Below are positions 61,284 through 64,000 of a stretch of DNA of 64,000 bases, piece by piece. The notes beneath the pieces are model-generated. The model was given only the letters and a program-made list of their open reading frames with translations, did no database searches and was not told the DNA's origin. The stretch covers positions 124,001-188,000 of the forward strand of contig NZ_FMYM01000004.1 of NCBI RefSeq assembly GCF_900096965.1, read 5' to 3'. The DNA is from Shouchella lonarensis. GTDB taxonomy: Bacteria > Bacillota > Bacilli > Bacillales > Bacillaceae_D. Each line of letters opens with the position of its first letter. The first letter of the stretch is position 1. Made by a program: the position numbers and the translations under genes.

Positions 61284-61326
61284 AAAAAACCAACCGACAG
61301 TTCATACTGTTTAGGTTGGTTTTTTC
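61284..61326 (+). terminator. Terminator between YjcZ-like gene and the penicillin-binding protein
   Basis: AAAAACCAACC and GGTTGGTTTTTT pair around ACAG...CTGT; convergent genes share it. Confidence 0.88.
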
Positions 61327-61334
61327 GTACTATA

Positions 61335-63329
61335 TTATTGTGCGTTTGTAAAAACTGCGTTCATTTTGTTAATTAAATCACCACTAGACGCGCCTTCTTG
61401 CATGAGCGCCACAACAAGTTGCCCCGGCTCTCGATCATAAGCCACAATCCAGCCGAGTAAATCTTCATCTTGCTCACCTTGATCTCCAGTCACTTGTGCC
61501 GTTCCCGTTTTTGCGGCAAGAGACTTTCCGTCCACTTGCATCCCATGCGCTGTCCCACGCTTGTCGGTAACAACCTCTACTAACGCTTGATCAATTTGTT
61601 GCGTAATTTCAGGCGTAAACACTTCTTTCCATACTTTAGACTTCTCTTCTTTCTGATCCAATACGGGTTGAATGACTTTTCCATCATTCACAAAAGCTGT
61701 ATACAATGCTGTTAAATGAACGGGGTTCATTAACACTTGTCCTTGACCATAGCCTGTATCCGCTAACTGAATGTCGTTGTCAAAGCCATCTTCATTCGTA
61801 AAACTCGACGGCTTAAGACCATATGAATAAGGGAAGGGCTCACCAAAACCTAGCTCCTCAGCAAATGAAATCATCCGCTCTTCTCCTAACTCAAGCGCAT
61901 GCTGGGCAAAATAAATGTTGTCTGAGTAAACAAGCGCTCGATTTAAGTCAACTGGTTCCCCATAATCAGACACACGCTTCACTTTATGCGTACCCCAGTC
62001 TGATCCTTCAGGCTGCCACTCCCTACCAGACACAGTCATTGACGCCTGTGGATCTAATGTCCCTTCTTTCAATCCTAACGCAGCAGTAAACGGCTTAAAT
62101 GTCGAACCAGGAGAGTAACTCGCCGTAAATCGATTCAACATTGGACTGTTATTCTCTTCACTCGCGGCTTCTGCGTATGCTCCTGGCCAGCCAAGCGCCA
62201 ACTTATTCGGATCGTACGTCGGGGCACTGACGAGCGCCAACGTTTCACCCGTCGTTGGATGCAACACAACACCGACACCGGCCTCCTCTTTCAACTGCTC
62301 ATACACTGTTTGTTGTACTTTCGGATCAATCGTTAAGTGAATGTCCTCTCCGGGGGCCATCTCTTTCTCGCTAATCGTGTGTTTTTTCTCCCCTGTGGCA
62401 TCTTTTGTATAAATCTCCACCCCATCTTCTCCGCGTAAACGCGACTCAAACACGGCCTCTAATCCTGTCTTACCAATTTTTGATTGCTGATGGTATCCTT
62501 CTCCTGCACGGTCTTCTAAATCTTCGGCTGTGACTTGGGCAATGTATCCTGTTAAATGCGCTGCCGCTTCACCGAGGGGGTAGACGCGATCTGACTTCAT
62601 TCCCCTCATTAATCCAGGTATCTCATTGGCCATCTTTAATGCATACTCTTCCTCTGACGCTGGTAATCTCATCAATGGTACATAGGAATCGGGCTTTACC
62701 CAACCTTGTTCAAGCTGAGACTGAATATACGCTACGTCCAACGGGAATGCCTCAGCCACACTTTCAACACTCCCTTCTTCTACATTGCCAGCTTTAAAAC
62801 CAATCTCCACCACTTCCCCGTTCCCAGCCAACACTTCTCCATCTGCTGCGTACAACTCACCACGTGTCGCTTCAAATCGGTCAAAAGAAACTTCATCATC
62901 TCCCTCAAGCTCTGGGAATATGAGCTGTGGTTTCCATGCAATTTTCCATTCTTTTCCCTCATCACTTTCTTCCAATACAACTTCTAATGCCTCCGTAAAC
63001 GAAACCGGTTCTGCAATCGTATCCATAGACACGTCTACCTTAATTTCATCTGTCTCTTCACCTGAAAACGATTCCGGAAATGTCGGCTTCACTTGTAATT
63101 CTGATATAAGTGCATAAATGTTTTCATGTCTTTTCACAAATGCTTCTTCACTAATGTTTGCTTGTGCTTCTTTCGTCAAACGCGCATACATTTTATCATA
63201 TGCTTCTGCATGCCAGTCCTCTATGTATTTGGAGACTGCATCTTCCGGCGTTTCGGTTCCACACGCAGAGAGCCATAGTAAACCAGCTGTGAGCACACAC
63301 GCTTTTAGCCATTTCTCGTTCCTCTTCAC
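61335..63329 (-). CDS. pbpC: Class B penicillin-binding protein, lipoprotein (PbpC/PBP3 type)
   Basis: A 664-residue lipoprotein. Signal with lipobox LSAC (Cys acylated, about residue 24), an NTF2-like MecA N-terminal domain, PBP dimer domain, and a transpeptidase domain with SPGSTFKPF (Ser-x-x-Lys), SDN and KTGTAQVTG. It crosslinks peptidoglycan at the cell surface; MecA-like PBPs are often poorly inhibited by beta-lactams. I start at GTG 63329, 8 bases after GAGGGG, which gives a normal signal peptide; the longer ORF to 63485 would hide it. Length equals B. subtilis PbpC. Confidence 0.93.
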   Translation of the reverse strand: MKRNEKWLKACVLTAGLLWLSACGTETPEDAVSKYIEDWHAEAYDKMYARLTKEAQANISEEAFVKRHENIYALISELQVKPTFPESFSGEETDEIKVDVSMDTIAEPVSFTEALEVVLEESDEGKEWKIAWKPQLIFPELEGDDEVSFDRFEATRGELYAADGEVLAGNGEVVEIGFKAGNVEEGSVESVAEAFPLDVAYIQSQLEQGWVKPDSYVPLMRLPASEEEYALKMANEIPGLMRGMKSDRVYPLGEAAAHLTGYIAQVTAEDLEDRAGEGYHQQSKIGKTGLEAVFESRLRGEDGVEIYTKDATGEKKHTISEKEMAPGEDIHLTIDPKVQQTVYEQLKEEAGVGVVLHPTTGETLALVSAPTYDPNKLALGWPGAYAEAASEENNSPMLNRFTASYSPGSTFKPFTAALGLKEGTLDPQASMTVSGREWQPEGSDWGTHKVKRVSDYGEPVDLNRALVYSDNIYFAQHALELGEERMISFAEELGFGEPFPYSYGLKPSSFTNEDGFDNDIQLADTGYGQGQVLMNPVHLTALYTAFVNDGKVIQPVLDQKEEKSKVWKEVFTPEITQQIDQALVEVVTDKRGTAHGMQVDGKSLAAKTGTAQVTGDQGEQDEDLLGWIVAYDREPGQLVVALMQEGASSGDLINKMNAVFTNAQ

Positions 63330-63456
63330 TTTTTCATCCCCTCTACTTATCATTCTTCTTGCTCGAAAGCAAGCGTTTTCTCCCATCACCATAGCACATT
63401 TTCCTACGCGATGAAAAGAAAAAACGTTTGACAAATGTCTATTTTTATCTTTTACT

Positions 63457-63485
63457 ATCGTATAAGAGCTCGTCTTTTTCAACAA
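63457..63485 (-). promoter_or_regulatory. Probable promoter of the penicillin-binding protein gene
   Basis: On the minus strand TTGTTG (63480-63485) and TACGAT (63457-63462), spacer 17, about 130 bases before the GTG start. Confidence 0.55.
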
Positions 63486-63490
63486 TCAAA

Positions 63491-63526
63491 CATAGGAAGG
63501 AGGTCTCACATACCCCCTTCCTATTC
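63491..63526 (-). terminator. Hairpin after the 65-residue membrane protein gene
   Basis: ATAGGAAGG-GGT and ACC-CCTTCCTAT form a long stem beyond the stop codon of the small membrane protein gene; the following GTTTGATTG has only a weak T-run, and it also overlaps the promoter region of the penicillin-binding protein. Confidence 0.5.
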
Positions 63527-63718
63527 CAGCACACCATTGATGACGTAACCAAGCAGCATGACGAGAAAGAAGCTAAAAAACATCACCAAGTTTAATACAA
63601 TTAAACTTTTCTTTTCCGCAAGAACCGCGCAAAACATTCCTACAGGAGAGACAACAAGTGTGAGTAACCAATAAGGCGTCGATAATTGAAAAACGATATT
63701 CGGTAACCAAAGAAACAT
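63521..63718 (-). CDS. Small two-helix membrane protein, unknown
   Basis: A 65-residue protein with two hydrophobic helices (about residues 13-33 and 39-62) and a short KK loop (AEKKSLIV). No family recognised and the ribosome binding site is poor; the in-frame region upstream to a TAG has no other usable start. It could be a real small membrane protein or a spurious ORF, though codon use and membrane pattern favour real. Confidence 0.5.
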   Translation of the reverse strand: MFLWLPNIVFQLSTPYWLLTLVVSPVGMFCAVLAEKKSLIVLNLVMFFSFFLVMLLGYVINGVLE

Positions 63719-63780
63719 AGATATGATTGCACAAGTAAGTGCGACATTTTTTACCCCATCTGCTTCAAATCCTTTCTATA

Positions 63781-64000
63781 TCAACGACATATCATGACTG
63801 TAAAGAAAAATTTTACCCCTAATGCCACAAGCTTCTCAAAAAACTTCATTTCGCTAAAATGACGGTCAATATGTGCAATCAGTGCCTCATCACATTCACA
63901 AGAAAAATATCCTTTCTCGGCATAACATCCATCGTGCTGCATACAACCTTGGTCTAGTAAATCTTGTGGAAACCCACCACCATGACCTGGTCCACACCAA
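63781..64000 (-). CDS. Phospholipase A2-like protein, C-terminal part (runs off the window)
   Basis: In the frame ending at TGA 63783-63781 the window edge encodes 72 residues beginning WCGPGHGGGFPQDLLDQG, then CMQHDGCYAEKGYFSCECDE and AHIDRHFSEMKFFEKL. CGPG-G-G forms a PLA2-type calcium loop and C-x-x-HD-x-CY the catalytic His-Asp helix with the conserved cysteines. The 5' part is beyond base 64000, so start and signal peptide are unknown. It would hydrolyse the sn-2 ester of phospholipids if active. Absence of a start codon inside the window explains why it can be missed. Confidence 0.7.
   Translation of the reverse strand, partial: WCGPGHGGGFPQDLLDQGCMQHDGCYAEKGYFSCECDEALIAHIDRHFSEMKFFEKLVALGVKFFFTVMICR

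Overview
The window reads as a chromosomal segment of a Gram-positive, endospore-forming member of the Bacillaceae, about 40-45% GC by eye. The evidence is a set of Bacillus subtilis-type gene clusters in recognisable order: bioWAFDB-bioI, cggR-gapA-pgk-tpiA-gpmI-eno, yvcI-rapZ-mgfK-whiA-crh, secG-est-rnr with smpB-ssrA, sigL, CtsR-controlled clpP, and moxR-DUF58-transglutaminase-guaA. Consensus AGGAGG ribosome binding sites, many GTG/TTG starts and a YjcZ-type small protein fit this. I cannot name the species; the tmRNA tag (GKQENNFALAA) and overall style suggest an alkaliphile-like Bacillaceae, which is inference.

Region 1-16.3 kb is the early half of a tailed-phage prophage next to the 3' end of ssrA (tmRNA). 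Leftward genes run from a Cro-like HTH gene through a stack of antirepressor-type proteins (DUF771, two BRO-N-like, KilAC, Rha-KilAC). Then come recombination and replication genes (a RecB-like nuclease of the DUF2800 type, a DUF2815 protein, family A DNA polymerase, VapE-type primase/helicase, VRR-NUC, SNF2-type helicase), an ArpU/RinA-like late regulator and a cytosine-5 methyltransferase encoded as two coupled ORFs. Rightward genes are a CI-like repressor, an ImmA-type metalloprotease and a tyrosine integrase. Between protease and integrase lie two very small ORFs, each a free-standing copy of the integrase's own N-terminal arm-DNA-binding domain, with duplicated leaders. Structural genes would lie left of base 1.

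Region 16.3-35.4 kb: ssrA and smpB (leftward) are separated from rnr-est-secG (leftward) by a rightward ddl-murF-racemase operon. Then come ubiX with an FMN-type small protein, a candidate type I toxin-antitoxin locus, a VOC-domain gene and the full biotin operon with a BirA operator and a terminator between bioB and bioI.

Region 35.4-45.1 kb holds the CggR glycolytic operon with its tandem operator, an acetyltransferase, a second candidate type I toxin/antisense locus and sigL. Region 45.1-64 kb holds clpP, the crh-whiA-mgfK-rapZ-nudix operon, a TPR protein, trxB, a secreted NlpC/P60 hydrolase, guaA with a hairpin-rich leader, the moxR-DUF58-transglutaminase cluster, a secreted metallophosphoesterase, a YjcZ-like protein, a lipoprotein class B penicillin-binding protein and, running off the right edge, a phospholipase A2-like gene.

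The least ordinary items are the two stand-alone arm-binding microproteins, the split methyltransferase, the split antirepressor, the AT palindrome plus GCGTGWCC repeats beside the primase gene, the two toxin/antisense loci, and the ddl-murF-racemase insertion.
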